Source of the DNA: Mycobacterium sp. DL
GTDB taxonomy: Bacteria; Actinomycetota; Actinomycetes; Mycobacteriales; Mycobacteriaceae
Direction of reading: 5' to 3'
Assembly: GCF_039729195.1 (NCBI RefSeq)
Contig: NZ_CP155796.1
Coordinates: forward strand, 1,736,001-1,800,000
Length of the DNA: 64,000 bases
A program made the position numbers and the translations under genes. The notes below the pieces were generated by a model. It had not been told where the DNA came from, ran no database searches, and saw nothing but the letters and a program-made list of their open reading frames with translations. Numbering within the stretch: position 1 is the stretch's first letter; each line of letters starts with the position of its first letter. Positions 32,350 through 41,354 of the stretch are shown piece by piece.

Positions 32350-33266
32350 ACATCAGCTCCACTTCGTGCGGGCACGTCGCAGGGCACGTCGCCACGCGCG
32401 TGGCCAACCGGGCCCCGCTCGCGCTGAACGGATTTGAGGTTCTGGCTCTTACAGAAAGTGCAAGGACCAAGCGGTAGATACCCGCCGGAGACGGTCTCAA
32501 TCTTCCTATTCGACGAATCCGACGGATGGCAAAGTCACGCCGAACAGCTCACGTCCATCACCACTCGCGGGGGCGGTGCTCGGTGACGACACGGTCGATC
32601 GGGCGCTGAGATGAGTCCACCGTGGGCAATCGTTCCCCGTGCTTGTGACGAGATGTGGTGGCGTCGCCACACGCCTCGAGGGCGAGACGGTGACATCTCG
32701 CAAGAGCTTGCTGCGTGCGCTCATCGTCGCGCGTGTCCACTGCATCGGTGGCGCGGCGATCCGTGATTGTCGCGTCGCCCTCAGCAACACTGCCTGTCTG
32801 CGCCGTGCTGTGGACTCCCTGGTGCCCGACGACCTGCCCCAGAGATGATGGGAACTTGTTCGAGGCAGCGCTCATGATCGGCCAATCCCTCGACGGACGC
32901 TTCTCGCGGACAAGCAGACCAGGGTCGCGCAACCCGCGCCGGGGGCTGTGTACTCAACCGACGTGCACGGAGATTATCGCAACATCGGAGAACGCACCAG
33001 ACTGGAATTCCTGCGTTCCTCTGCTGAACAGACTGGAAAGTAGTGCGCTCCAACAGCAGACGATCCCAGGCCTTTGGTGCGCCGGTGAGTCTGTGTCTGT
33101 CCGGCAGCTGTGGCTGCGCCGCCGGCGAGCCCGCGATCCACTCTTCCTCGTGCTCAGCGTCAGTGCGCCCGACGAACAACCCGACGTCGGCGCGATCTGA
33201 CAGGCGAGCATCGAGGATCGCCAGAACCGGGGGCTCTTTCGTAGTCTCTAGGAGAAGACGCCTACC
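32350..33266. other. Long gap without a supportable gene
   Basis: About 900 bp between the divergent glycosyltransferase operon and the amidohydrolase gene. Open frames here have no recognisable domains, poor starts and frame-shifted composition. It probably contains the two promoters and possibly decayed sequence. The AGGAGA at 33250-33255 is the ribosome site of the next gene. Nothing else is supported. Confidence 0.5.
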
Positions 33267-34244
33267 GTGGATCACGTGTGTGCGCAGGAGGCTGCCGACT
33301 CCGCTCAGGTAGCCGGACTCCCAAGCGAGATGACCTTGCAGCGGCAGGCCGCAGAGATGCGCCGGTTGCTGGACGTGCTGGGGCTCACGTCGATCATCGA
33401 TGTCCATACCCACTTCATGCCCAAAGCGGTGATGGACAAGGTGTGGGCCTACTTCGACTCCGCGGGACCCCTCATCGGTCGCACCTGGCCGATCCGCTAC
33501 AGGCTCGACGAGCGGTCCCGCGTGGAGATGCTGCGCAGCTTCGGGATCGCGGCTTTCACGTCGCTGGTGTATCCACACAAGCCCGAGATGGCCGCCTGGC
33601 TCAATGCGTGGGCGACGGAGTTCAGTCGGTCGACGCCGGAGTGCATCCACACCGCCACGTTCTACCCCGAACCGAGTGCGCCGGTGTACGTGCAGCACGC
33701 AATCGACGAGGGCGCACGAGTGTTCAAGGCCCACATCCAGGTCGGTGACTACTCGCCCACCGACCCGATGCTCGATCCGGTCTGGGAGATGCTTGCCCAC
33801 AGCCAGATACCGACCGTGATCCACGCCGGATCCGGCCCCGCGGCGGGTCGGTTCACGGGGCCGAGTCCGATTGCGGAGGTCCTTCGGCGCCATCCCCGTG
33901 TGCCGTTGATCATCGCGCATATGGGCATGCCCGAGTACCGGGAGTTCCTCGACCTGGCGCACCGGTACCCCGGTGTCTACCTGGACACGACCATGGTGTT
34001 CACCGATTTCACCGAGCAGCTGCATCCCTTTCCGCGCTCAGCGCGCACCGACCTGGCAGCGCTGGGGGACAGGGTGCTCTTCGGCAGCGACTATCCGAAC
34101 ATTCCCTACGCCTATCACCACGCGGTCGAGTCGTTGGTCCGGCTCGATCTCGGCGAGTCCTGGTGTCACAAGGTGCTGCATGACAACGCAGTACGACTGT
34201 TCGGAAACCCTTGCGGGCAAGCTCCTTGCACGGCGGAAATCTGA
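33267..34244 (+). CDS. Amidohydrolase family 2 (ACMSD-like TIM-barrel) protein
   Basis: 325 residues from GTG 33267, seven bases after AGGAGAAG. IIDVHTHFMPKAVMD (HxH metal ligands around residue 47-49), TVIHAGSGP (metal His), PLIIAHMGMPEY (His) and the terminal LFGSDYPNIPY (metal Asp) form the amidohydrolase metal site. These enzymes hydrolyse or decarboxylate small acids and lactones; substrate unknown. It stands alone, with no operon partner close by. ATG 33330 is an alternative start. Confidence 0.87.
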   Translation: MDHVCAQEAADSAQVAGLPSEMTLQRQAAEMRRLLDVLGLTSIIDVHTHFMPKAVMDKVWAYFDSAGPLIGRTWPIRYRLDERSRVEMLRSFGIAAFTSLVYPHKPEMAAWLNAWATEFSRSTPECIHTATFYPEPSAPVYVQHAIDEGARVFKAHIQVGDYSPTDPMLDPVWEMLAHSQIPTVIHAGSGPAAGRFTGPSPIAEVLRRHPRVPLIIAHMGMPEYREFLDLAHRYPGVYLDTTMVFTDFTEQLHPFPRSARTDLAALGDRVLFGSDYPNIPYAYHHAVESLVRLDLGESWCHKVLHDNAVRLFGNPCGQAPCTAEI

Positions 34245-34391
34245 CCGTCGGCGAGTCCTGGCGCAGCACAAACCTATCGACGGTATGAAACAGATCACCT
34301 GAAATCGCCGTTCGGTTCACGGCACGGTCGCCGACTACTCATTGACTACACGCAGCAGCACGCTGCGGTGACAAGAAAGTAGGGCACACCC

Positions 34392-34502
34392 ATGAGCAAG
34401 CGACGGAGCATCGTCAGCCGACTCTTCGAAGGACTCGGTCGCGTCACCTGGGGCGTCATCCGCCGCAAGATCGACAAGAAGCGTTCGCCAGAGCGTCGCT
34501 AG
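34392..34502 (+). CDS. 36-residue basic peptide upstream of LapA-like protein
   Basis: A short frame with a GTAGGGCAC leader ahead of ATG 34392. The product is MSKRRSIVSRLFEGLGRVTW followed by a Lys/Arg-rich end: 14 of 36 residues are Lys/Arg, with an amphipathic middle. It lies 46 bp before the LapA-like gene and shares codon usage with it. It might bind membrane or nucleic acid or act as a leader peptide. No family recognised. Confidence 0.5.
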   Translation: MSKRRSIVSRLFEGLGRVTWGVIRRKIDKKRSPERR

Positions 34503-34548
34503 TCGGCATTCGCACACCACAAGTCCAATTCGAGAAGGAGCAAAGATC

Positions 34549-34809
34549 ATGACCAGTTCCACCACAGATCGCACCCCGACCGGCCGCGTCGGCGGTTTGG
34601 CGTCCAAGTTCGCGTTGATCGTCGCAGCTGTGCTCGCCATCGCCTTGCTCATCTTCGTTCTGCAGAACACCGTGCACACCACCATCAACTTCATTGCCTG
34701 GAACTTCGATCTGGCACAGGGAGTTTCGCTGCTCGGTGCTGCGGTGGTCGGTGCGGTCATCGCCTTGGTAGCCAGCGCCGCGATCCGCCTGCGTCGCGCC
34801 ATTCGTTGA
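34549..34809 (+). CDS. LapA-like (DUF1049) small membrane protein
   Basis: Eighty-six residues, preceded by GAAGGAG. Two transmembrane segments (about 20-42 and 58-80) flank FVLQNTVHTTINFIAWNFDLAQG, which carries the family motif (Q-N...V.. and F).  LapA/YciS-type proteins take part in envelope or lipopolysaccharide assembly in Gram-negatives; their role in mycobacteria is unclear. It ends RLRRAIR. Possibly co-transcribed with the 36-residue peptide. Confidence 0.8.
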   Translation: MTSSTTDRTPTGRVGGLASKFALIVAAVLAIALLIFVLQNTVHTTINFIAWNFDLAQGVSLLGAAVVGAVIALVASAAIRLRRAIR

Positions 34810-34943
34810 CCTGTTCGAGACCGACACGCTGCGTTCATGGACCTGCCGGCTCGTGGATCACCGATGACGGGCTGCGGACCCCGGTTGTACAACGTTGATC
34901 GGAACCGGGTTTCGCGGGATGGTGTTGTGGTTAGGTCGGTCCT

Positions 34944-36605
34944 ATGCATGAAACCGGTCGCACCACCGCCGAATTGATCGTCGAATGCCTCGAAAACGAG
35001 GGCGTCACGCATGTGTTCGGCATTCCCGGCGAAGAGAACATCCTGTTGGTCGACGCGCTGTCGAGATCGTCGATCGACTACGTGCTCACCCGTCATGAGC
35101 AGGGTGCGTCGTTCATGGCCGAGGTGTACGGCCGACTGACCGGCAAAGCCGGGGTGTGCTCGGCGACTCTCGGGCCCGGGGCGATCAATCTTCTGCTCGG
35201 TGTCGCCGACGCCACCACGAATTCGACTCCGGTGCTGGCACTGTCGGCGCAAGTCGGGATGCGGCGTAGCTACAAGGAAACGCACCAGAGCGTCGACCTG
35301 GTCTCGATGTTTGCACCCGTCACCAAGTGGTCGGCTCTGGTCGCAACGCCTGGCGCAGTGCCGGAGATGGTCCGAAAGGCGTTCAAACTCGCACAGACCG
35401 AGCGCCCCGGAGCTGTCTACCTCGCGGTTCCGGAGGACGTCGAGGATGCCGACGCCCCGGCCGATGCCGGCCCGCTGCGCGTCAACGTGCCGCGGCCCGA
35501 CGATCCGTCGGCGACTCAGATCGCCCGCGCCGCCGAGATCCTGCAATCGGCGCGCAATCCCGTCCTGCTCGCCGGCCACGGTGCGGCACGCAGCGACGCT
35601 TCGGCAGCGGTGCGACGTTTCGCCGAGTCTCTCGGCATGCCCGTCGCGACGACCTTTCACGGCAAAGGCGTGATGCCCGACGATCATCCGCTGGCGCTCG
35701 GAGCCGTCGGCTTCATGCGCCACGACTACGTGAACTTCGGTTTCGATCAGGCCGACGTCATCGTCGCCGCCGGCTACGAACTGCAGGAGTTCGACCCCGC
35801 CCGAATCAACCCTCGGGGCGACACCAAGATCATCCACGTGCACCGGTTCCCGGCCGAAGTCGACGTCCACTACGACGTGGCGGTGGGACTACATGCCGAC
35901 ATCGGAGGGTGCCTCGACGCCTTGGCGGCCGCGGTGGTCCGGGACCGGCCGTATTCGTCTGGGCAGGAACGGATTCGAGCGTTGCTGGCCGACGAGCTGG
36001 ATCGCGGCCGAGCCGATGACAGCTTCCCGCTGACCCCCGCTCGCATCGTCGCCGACACCCGCACGGTCCTGGGGCGTGATGACATCGCTCTGGTCGACAC
36101 CGGTGCCTTGAAGATGTGGATGGCTCGGCTCTATCCGACGTATGAGCCGAATACCTGCCTGATCTCGAACGGACTGTCGACGATGGGGTGGACGGTTCCC
36201 GGGGCGATCGCCGCGAAGATCGCGAGACCTTCGGCGAATGTCCTCGTCGCGACCGGCGACGGATCGTTCCTGATGAACTCGCAGGAGATCGAGACCGCCC
36301 TGCGTCTGGGTACGCCGATGGTGATCCTCATCTGGGTCGACGACGCCTACGGCCTCATCAGCTGGAAGATGGATCTGGAAATCGGTCACAACGTCGACAC
36401 CCGCTTCCGCAACCCGGACTTCGTCGCCTATGCGGAGAGCTTCGGGGCCAAGGGGTTTCGCGTCTCATCGGCCGACGAGTTGCTGCCCACGCTGCGAGAG
36501 GCGTTGTCGTCGAACACCGTCAGCGTGGTCGCCTGTCCCGTGGACTACAGCGCCAACAGCGCGCTCATTGCGGCTCTGGGAGAACTGGACGAGTCATGGT
36601 CGTGA
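34944..36605 (+). CDS. Acetolactate synthase-like ThDP enzyme (AlsS type)
   Basis: 553 residues with three ThDP-enzyme domains. FGIPGEENILLVDAL and the catalytic Glu in RHEQGASFMAEVYGRLTG lie in the N-domain. The C-domain has the ThDP motif GDGSFLMNSQEIETALRL...(D)DAYGLISWK. The sequence resembles catabolic acetolactate synthases, which condense two pyruvates without a regulatory subunit or herbicide-sensitive FAD role. No ilvN or alsD adjoins. It is monocistronic. Other decarboxylating or carboligating ThDP activities cannot be excluded. Confidence 0.85.
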   Translation: MHETGRTTAELIVECLENEGVTHVFGIPGEENILLVDALSRSSIDYVLTRHEQGASFMAEVYGRLTGKAGVCSATLGPGAINLLLGVADATTNSTPVLALSAQVGMRRSYKETHQSVDLVSMFAPVTKWSALVATPGAVPEMVRKAFKLAQTERPGAVYLAVPEDVEDADAPADAGPLRVNVPRPDDPSATQIARAAEILQSARNPVLLAGHGAARSDASAAVRRFAESLGMPVATTFHGKGVMPDDHPLALGAVGFMRHDYVNFGFDQADVIVAAGYELQEFDPARINPRGDTKIIHVHRFPAEVDVHYDVAVGLHADIGGCLDALAAAVVRDRPYSSGQERIRALLADELDRGRADDSFPLTPARIVADTRTVLGRDDIALVDTGALKMWMARLYPTYEPNTCLISNGLSTMGWTVPGAIAAKIARPSANVLVATGDGSFLMNSQEIETALRLGTPMVILIWVDDAYGLISWKMDLEIGHNVDTRFRNPDFVAYAESFGAKGFRVSSADELLPTLREALSSNTVSVVACPVDYSANSALIAALGELDESWS

Positions 36606-37142
36606 CATCGCCACCTGCTCGGTGTGGCCCGATACGGTTTGCCGCCAGATGACCCGAAATTGCTCTCGCGTCAATTAAATCCCTCCCGATACTCACCGAG
36701 GCGGCGTTGTGCAGGCCTGTTCGCTTGCGGGAACTGATTGTTCCGTTATCGGCCAGTGATAGTCGGCTGGAGGAGAGCCCGAATGGCAATTTTTGTTCTC
36801 TTTTGGCCAATTTAGCAAAGCGCAGAGCCGTGAATCGTATCTATTCGACGCCGCCGTTGTTTATCGGCGCAGGTCGCCGGTCGATGGCCCTTGGATACGC
36901 TGTGAAATGTGCTTTTGTGCGGTGCATGGCGGATCTTGTGGTGGCTATCGAATTTACGACAGCGTTCTGAAAACTGAGCCCAAGCGATGAGTTTCTCGCC
37001 CTGAGCGAATGCTGGCAAGCGGCACGAAGTTTGCCTTTTCTGCGTCCCGGTGTCAGCTGCTGGCGCAATTAGCAAGTTGCGCAATATCCTCGTATTGCGC
37101 CAGTTGGCGATCAATTTCCGGTTCTTATGTTGGGGAGATTTC
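36606..37142. other. AT-richer gap upstream of the PE-PPE esterase
   Basis: No supportable gene. It is noticeably more AT-rich than its surroundings around 36660-36960. Near its right end is a striking repeat cluster (37060-37103) and the GGGGAGA ribosome site of the next gene. Confidence 0.5.
37060..37103. promoter_or_regulatory. Nested inverted repeats upstream of the PE-PPE esterase
   Basis: CTGGCGCAAT (37060-37069) and ATTGCGCCAG (37094-37103) are a perfect 10-bp inverted repeat. Between them is TTGCGCAA (37077-37084), itself palindromic, so the TTGCGC half occurs four times. It ends 40 bp before ATG 37143: likely a multi-site operator or a 5'-UTR structure. Confidence 0.6.
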
Positions 37143-38525
37143 ATGCGAGTACGGATGCGTAAGGCCGGGGTCGCCTGCGGGAGTGCCTTTGCTGCTGTCG
37201 TTCTGGGGGTGTCTTCTGCCGCGTCGGGTTGGGCGGCCAGCACGGCTCTGGTGATCGGCGGGATCGGAACACCGACGATGCACGATGTGGTGATGTCCCA
37301 ACTGCTCGGTGGGGCTCTGAGCGACGTCGAGCGTGTGAGTGTCGACTGGCCGGCAGAGGCCAGGCCCTACACCGGCGCCGACGATCTGACGCTGGGTGCG
37401 TCGATCGACGTCGGCATCACGAACCTCAGCGCCGAGATCGACGCTGCGCTCGCGCGGCTCTCCCGAGACGAGGACGGCAACGTCATCAACGGCGAGCGGG
37501 TCACTGTGGTCGGACTATCGGCCGGCTCATTGGTGGTGACGGAGGTTCTGCGGCTCGCGGCCGCAGACCCCGACGCGCCTGACGGGCAGGAGATCAACTT
37601 CGTTGTGGTCGCTGATTCCAGCCGTCAAGAGATCATCGACGACACGGAGAGCTACAACCCCGTTTACGACTACACCTACCGTCCGGCGCCGGAAACGGTG
37701 TACGACACGATCGTTGTGACCGGCGAGTACGACGGCTTCGCCGACTTCCCCGACCGTTGGTGGAACCTCAACGCGGTCGCCAACGCGATGGCCGGAGCGC
37801 TGTTCGTCCACGTCCCGACCATGTTCGCCGACCTGACGGAGGTACCGGCGGAGAACATCACAGTGGATGTGAATTCCCTGGGCGGCTCCACCACCCACTA
37901 TCTGATCCCGGCCGAGAGGCTGCCCCTGGTACAGATGTTCCCGAGCCTCGCACCGCGCGAGGCCGAACTGAAGGCCTCGATCGACAAGGCCTACATCCGC
38001 AATGATCCCGCGCCCTCCTGGTTGCGCAGTCTCGCCACCGAGGTCCCCGAGGCGGTCGAGGACACCGTCACCCCGGCGACCGAGGAGGCGGCGTCGGACG
38101 CAGAGGATGTCCAAGACAGTGACTCGGCTGATCTGGCTGAGGCCACCGTCGATGCGGTCGCCGTGACCGATGACGCGCCGAGTGACTCGGGCACCGGCGA
38201 CGTGCAATCCGTCGGTACCGACGACGGAGTCTCGACAGAAGCCGACGACAGGGACGCAGCCGACGACAGGGACGCAGCCGACGACAGGGACGCAGCCGAC
38301 GACAGGGACGCAGCCGACGACAACAAGGACGTGTCCGACGGCGCTGATGCTGCGGGGACGTCCGATGAGTCCGAGAAGACCGACTCGGCGGCGCGGGACA
38401 CCGAGCGGGCGTCGGAAGGTGAAGGGAAGCAGTCGAAGAAGCGGGCAAGCAGCGGCGATGACTCCTCCTCGTCGAGGGATTCCGGGAGCAAGCGCGGTTC
38501 GGATTCTTCGGATTCCTCGGACTGA
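37143..38525 (+). CDS. Exported PE-PPE-domain esterase with acidic repeat tail
   Basis: 460 residues from ATG 37143 (GGGGAGA 4-10 nt upstream). A signal peptide (about 1-31, ending SGWAAS) is followed by a PE-PPE (PF08237) alpha/beta-hydrolase domain, about 33-280: ALVIGGIGTPTM, the nucleophile elbow VTVVGLSAGSLVV (GLSAG) and the THYLIPAERLPL segment with the probable catalytic His. No PE or PPE N-domain is present. From about residue 290 the chain becomes Asp/Glu/Ser/Ala-rich, with four exact DDRDAA repeats and a Ser/Lys/Asp end. The tail is probably disordered and may anchor in or interact with the envelope. Esterase or lipase activity is known for this domain in mycobacteria. Confidence 0.87.
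   Translation: MRVRMRKAGVACGSAFAAVVLGVSSAASGWAASTALVIGGIGTPTMHDVVMSQLLGGALSDVERVSVDWPAEARPYTGADDLTLGASIDVGITNLSAEIDAALARLSRDEDGNVINGERVTVVGLSAGSLVVTEVLRLAAADPDAPDGQEINFVVVADSSRQEIIDDTESYNPVYDYTYRPAPETVYDTIVVTGEYDGFADFPDRWWNLNAVANAMAGALFVHVPTMFADLTEVPAENITVDVNSLGGSTTHYLIPAERLPLVQMFPSLAPREAELKASIDKAYIRNDPAPSWLRSLATEVPEAVEDTVTPATEEAASDAEDVQDSDSADLAEATVDAVAVTDDAPSDSGTGDVQSVGTDDGVSTEADDRDAADDRDAADDRDAADDRDAADDNKDVSDGADAAGTSDESEKTDSAARDTERASEGEGKQSKKRASSGDDSSSSRDSGSKRGSDSSDSSD
38244..38315 (+). repeat. Four perfect 18-bp tandem repeats (DDRDAA)
   Basis: GACGACAGGGACGCAGCC repeated four times exactly, followed by a partial GACGACA. The unit is a multiple of three, so copy changes lengthen or shorten the acidic tail without frameshift. 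A likely variable-number locus. Confidence 0.9.
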
Positions 38526-38568
38526 TCCTCTCCGGCACAACACAATCGAATTCTCAGGCTCGAACGTT

Positions 38569-38606
38569 CTCAGGACACAGCTTCCAGCTGTGTCCTGAGT
38601 CTGTTT
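38569..38606 (+). terminator. Strong hairpin terminator after the PE-PPE esterase
   Basis: A perfect 14-bp stem (CTCAGGACACAGCT / AGCTGTGTCCTGAG) with a 3-base loop at 38569-38599, then TCTGTTT. It is 43 bp after the stop codon. Confidence 0.85.
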
Positions 38607-38922
38607 CGAGCTAGTCGAAAGAACAGGCCGAAGGTCTCCGCAGGGACGAATGGTATTTGCGCGCAGTCGGTTCCAGCGCAGGGCGGATGCACTGTGGTCT
38701 GCGATTCGGGCGGGACAACTCCTACGCATCGAGACCGTGATTCGCGCCTAACGTCGTCGTAACATCACGCTCGGCGATATCGGTTATAAGCACAAGTTGT
38801 TTTTGTATGTCACTTCCATCACTTAAGGTCGAGGAATCCGCAATACAGCCGCCTGGTAGTCGAGTCTCTCGATTCGGTTAGGCATTCGGTTCCGCCGCCC
38901 TTTTCTGTGCAAGGAGATGACA
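38607..38922. other. Upstream region of the aldoxime operon
   Basis: No supportable gene. It probably contains the promoter of the MHS transporter operon. An AT-rich patch around 38780-38815 has TTATAA as a possible -10, and AAGGAG at 38911-38916 is the ribosome site. Confidence 0.45.
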
Positions 38923-40278
38923 ATGTCTGTGTCTGAAGTGAATTCACCGCCCGGCAAAAGCCAGTTGCGGTCGCTACGTGCGGCCTGCGCCGGAAATATC
39001 CTGGAATGGTTCGACTGGACTTTGTATGCGATCTTCTCCACCTATATCGCGTCCCACTTCTTCGACAGCTCCGAACCGACCTCCGCACTCCTGTCCACCC
39101 TGGCGGTTTTTGCGGCAGGTTTCCTCGCGCGTCCACTCGGCGGGTTGGTGTTCGGCCGACTGGCTGACGCCCGCGGACGCAAGTTCGTGCTCGTCGCCAC
39201 CATCAGCACCATGTCGATTGCCAGCCTGGCGATCGCGCTGATCCCCAGCTACGACAGCATCGGTGTGTGGGCATCGGTGTTACTGCTGCTCGCGCGTCTA
39301 CTGCAAGGCCTGGCACATGGCGGTGAGTCCGGAGTGGCCTACACCTACGTATCCGAGATCGCCCCGCCTGCCAAGCGCGGCCTGTGGTCGAGCTCGGTGT
39401 TCTTCGCCGTCACCTTGGGTGTCATGTTGGCGACGATGCTGGGTGCGTTGTTCAACAGCATCCTCGGCCAGGACGCGGTCGCCGACGGCGGTTGGCGATA
39501 TGCATTCGTCCTCGGTGCGATATTGGGCCTTTTTGTTCTCGTACTACGGCGCTCGGCGACCGAGACGGAAGAATTCGAGGCGACAGAGGGAAGCGCAACC
39601 GACGAGGCCGGAAATGTTCACGCGCAGTGGTCGGCAGGGCGCAAATTCAAAGCCGGCATCCTCGTGGTCCTGCTGTCGTGCGGACACAATTGCGCCTATT
39701 ACATCTGGGCGATTTTCGCCTCGTCCCTCGCGATCTCAGATCGCGGGATGGACCCGACCGACGCCTTCACCGCCAGTCTGCTGGCCCAGGCCGTCGCCCT
39801 CGGCTCGCTCGTCGTGTGTGGTCGCTTGTCGGATCGCTTCGGTCGGCGACCGATGATCATCGCCTTCGGCGTCTTTGCGATCGTGCTGTTCTACCCGATG
39901 TCCCAGATCATCACCGACGAGCCGTGGACGTTGTTCGTCGCGCAGGCGGTCGGAATGAGCATCTGGGCCATGGGCGCCGCTATGTATCCGGCGTTCATCT
40001 CTGAACTGTTCCCGACCCGCATTCGCGCCACCAGCGTCGCCTTCGCGACGTCGGTTTCGGTGGCATTGTTCGGAGGCACTGCGCCGTACCTGCTCACCTG
40101 GTCCGCGAGCAGCGGAAACGGCTGGTTCTTCTGGGTATGGGCGGCGGCACTCGCCGGCCTTGCCATCGTCGGTGGGATCCTGGTCAAGGAGACCCGTGGA
40201 ACCGACCTCGGGACTGTCCAATGGCCCTACCGGGAGCGGAAGTCGGCCGCAGAACGGGTACAGGTGAAGACACCATGA
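38923..40278 (+). CDS. MHS-family MFS transporter
   Basis: About 451 residues with 12 hydrophobic segments. It has the MHS opening AACAGNILEWFDWTLYAIFSTYIA and the signature loops GRLADARGRKFVL and GRLSDRFGRRPM. Relatives (KgtP, ProP, ShiA type) are proton symporters for small carboxylates, betaines or aromatics. ATG 38923 is preferred because AAGGAG lies 6 nt upstream; the ATG at 38917 sits against the ribosome site. It is first of the operon with aldoxime dehydratase (4-bp overlap), regulator and nitrilase, so the cargo is probably an aldoxime, nitrile or the derived acid. Confidence 0.88.
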   Translation: MSVSEVNSPPGKSQLRSLRAACAGNILEWFDWTLYAIFSTYIASHFFDSSEPTSALLSTLAVFAAGFLARPLGGLVFGRLADARGRKFVLVATISTMSIASLAIALIPSYDSIGVWASVLLLLARLLQGLAHGGESGVAYTYVSEIAPPAKRGLWSSSVFFAVTLGVMLATMLGALFNSILGQDAVADGGWRYAFVLGAILGLFVLVLRRSATETEEFEATEGSATDEAGNVHAQWSAGRKFKAGILVVLLSCGHNCAYYIWAIFASSLAISDRGMDPTDAFTASLLAQAVALGSLVVCGRLSDRFGRRPMIIAFGVFAIVLFYPMSQIITDEPWTLFVAQAVGMSIWAMGAAMYPAFISELFPTRIRATSVAFATSVSVALFGGTAPYLLTWSASSGNGWFFWVWAAALAGLAIVGGILVKETRGTDLGTVQWPYRERKSAAERVQVKTP

Positions 40279-41348
40279 GTTCGTGGAACAACATCTCCTA
40301 CCCCCGCCGGGTACCGGCACGTAGGCCCGAGGGGCATGAGCCCAGGGCGCCCCGATGGAGCCTGGTCTACACCGAGCCCGTCACCCTCCTCACGAGCGAC
40401 TACCTCGGCATCCAGGTCGAATCGTGGGACTCCGTCGGTGTGAAGGCGTTTCTGGAACGAATGAAGCTGACGCGCAGCACCCACCTGGCGTGCGCGCCGG
40501 AATCCTGGGAGCTGCTCACCTGCGTCGACGACGCCGGTCTGGTCAACATCATCCATCTGGCCTACTGGCGGAACCCGACGCACCACGAACAGTGGCTGCT
40601 GTCGTCGGCGTTGGGCCGTTGGTACGACGGCCTCGACGCGACGACAGTCGCCTTCGGCGCCTGGCACGAAGTGATCCAGGTTCCCGTTGATCACGCCGAG
40701 ACGATCTACTCCGACCCTCGCGGAACATTCGGCCTGGCCGCGTGTGCCGGAACCCAGGTGGAGCCGATGACGACCAACGGGTATTTCGGCGCGGCGCGCG
40801 ATCGCCTTCCGGTGTCAGCGATCGACCCGTTGGACGTGGCTCAATCCCAGAGATCACCCAGCACGTACCGGGAAACGCGGGGACGGCGACTACGCGCGGA
40901 GTCGCACCACAACATGGCGGTGATCAGATCCGGGCAGTACTGGGCGCAGGCAGGCGAGGAGCAGCTCACCGACTATGAGGAGAGCCTGGAACCCAAGCTG
41001 TCGGCGGGTATGCGATATCTGTTGGATCACAAGGAAACCACGGGCACTCTGTCACTGCGCGTGCTGACCAGCCTCGACCGGGACACGCTGGACCCCAAGC
41101 GGGAGACGAGCACCTACGCGCATTTCCACAGCCTGACAGACCTCGAGACGTGGGCTGAGAATCACGCCACCCATCATGCGATCTATGAACATGCCATCGC
41201 CAAGAACCAGGAATACGGCCCGGATCGTGAGGTCACGACGTGGCACGAGGTGTTCATCCAGCCCAGCACCGCACGTTCGGAATATGTGAACTGTGATCCC
41301 ACCACAGGGTTACTTCCCTACGCCCGCAACGTCCTTGCGGTGGAATAG
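40275..41348 (+). CDS. oxd: Haem-containing aldoxime dehydratase
   Basis: 357 residues, the usual size of phenylacetaldoxime dehydratases. The C-terminal block FHSLTDLETWAENHATHHAIYEHAI holds His285 and His306, spaced 21 residues like the proximal haem ligand His299 and catalytic His320 of Rhodococcus OxdRE. The N-terminal RTPxGxEPxxPxW-like segment (EGHEPRAPRWS) and YFGAARDRLPVSAID are also family features. The enzyme dehydrates R-CH=N-OH to the nitrile in the cytosol. A nitrilase two genes downstream would finish the aldoxime to nitrile to acid route. ATG 40275 overlaps the MFS stop. Confidence 0.9.
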   Translation: MSSWNNISYPRRVPARRPEGHEPRAPRWSLVYTEPVTLLTSDYLGIQVESWDSVGVKAFLERMKLTRSTHLACAPESWELLTCVDDAGLVNIIHLAYWRNPTHHEQWLLSSALGRWYDGLDATTVAFGAWHEVIQVPVDHAETIYSDPRGTFGLAACAGTQVEPMTTNGYFGAARDRLPVSAIDPLDVAQSQRSPSTYRETRGRRLRAESHHNMAVIRSGQYWAQAGEEQLTDYEESLEPKLSAGMRYLLDHKETTGTLSLRVLTSLDRDTLDPKRETSTYAHFHSLTDLETWAENHATHHAIYEHAIAKNQEYGPDREVTTWHEVFIQPSTARSEYVNCDPTTGLLPYARNVLAVE

Positions 41349-41354
41349 GAGAAC

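Noticed and set aside
32478..32503. SigF-like promoter for the glycosyltransferase operon
   Set aside because: GGGTAT is present on the minus strand, but the -35 at the right spacing is GATT or worse and it is about 130 bp from the start; not strong enough to list.
32558..33200. Several overlapping frames of 85-161 codons in the gap before the amidohydrolase
   Set aside because: Ser/Arg/Cys-rich, without domains, and no consistent ribosome sites.
34335..35870. Minus-strand 511-codon frame opposite the acetolactate-synthase-like gene
   Set aside because: No family features; the plus strand carries unmistakable ThDP-enzyme motifs and the LapA-like gene.
36707..36970. 87-codon plus-strand frame before the PE-PPE esterase
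   Set aside because: No ribosome site, AT-rich composition unlike local genes and no recognisable product.
38244..38315. CRISPR-like repeat array
   Set aside because: The four 18-bp units are contiguous with no spacers and encode in-frame DDRDAA; it is a coding tandem repeat.
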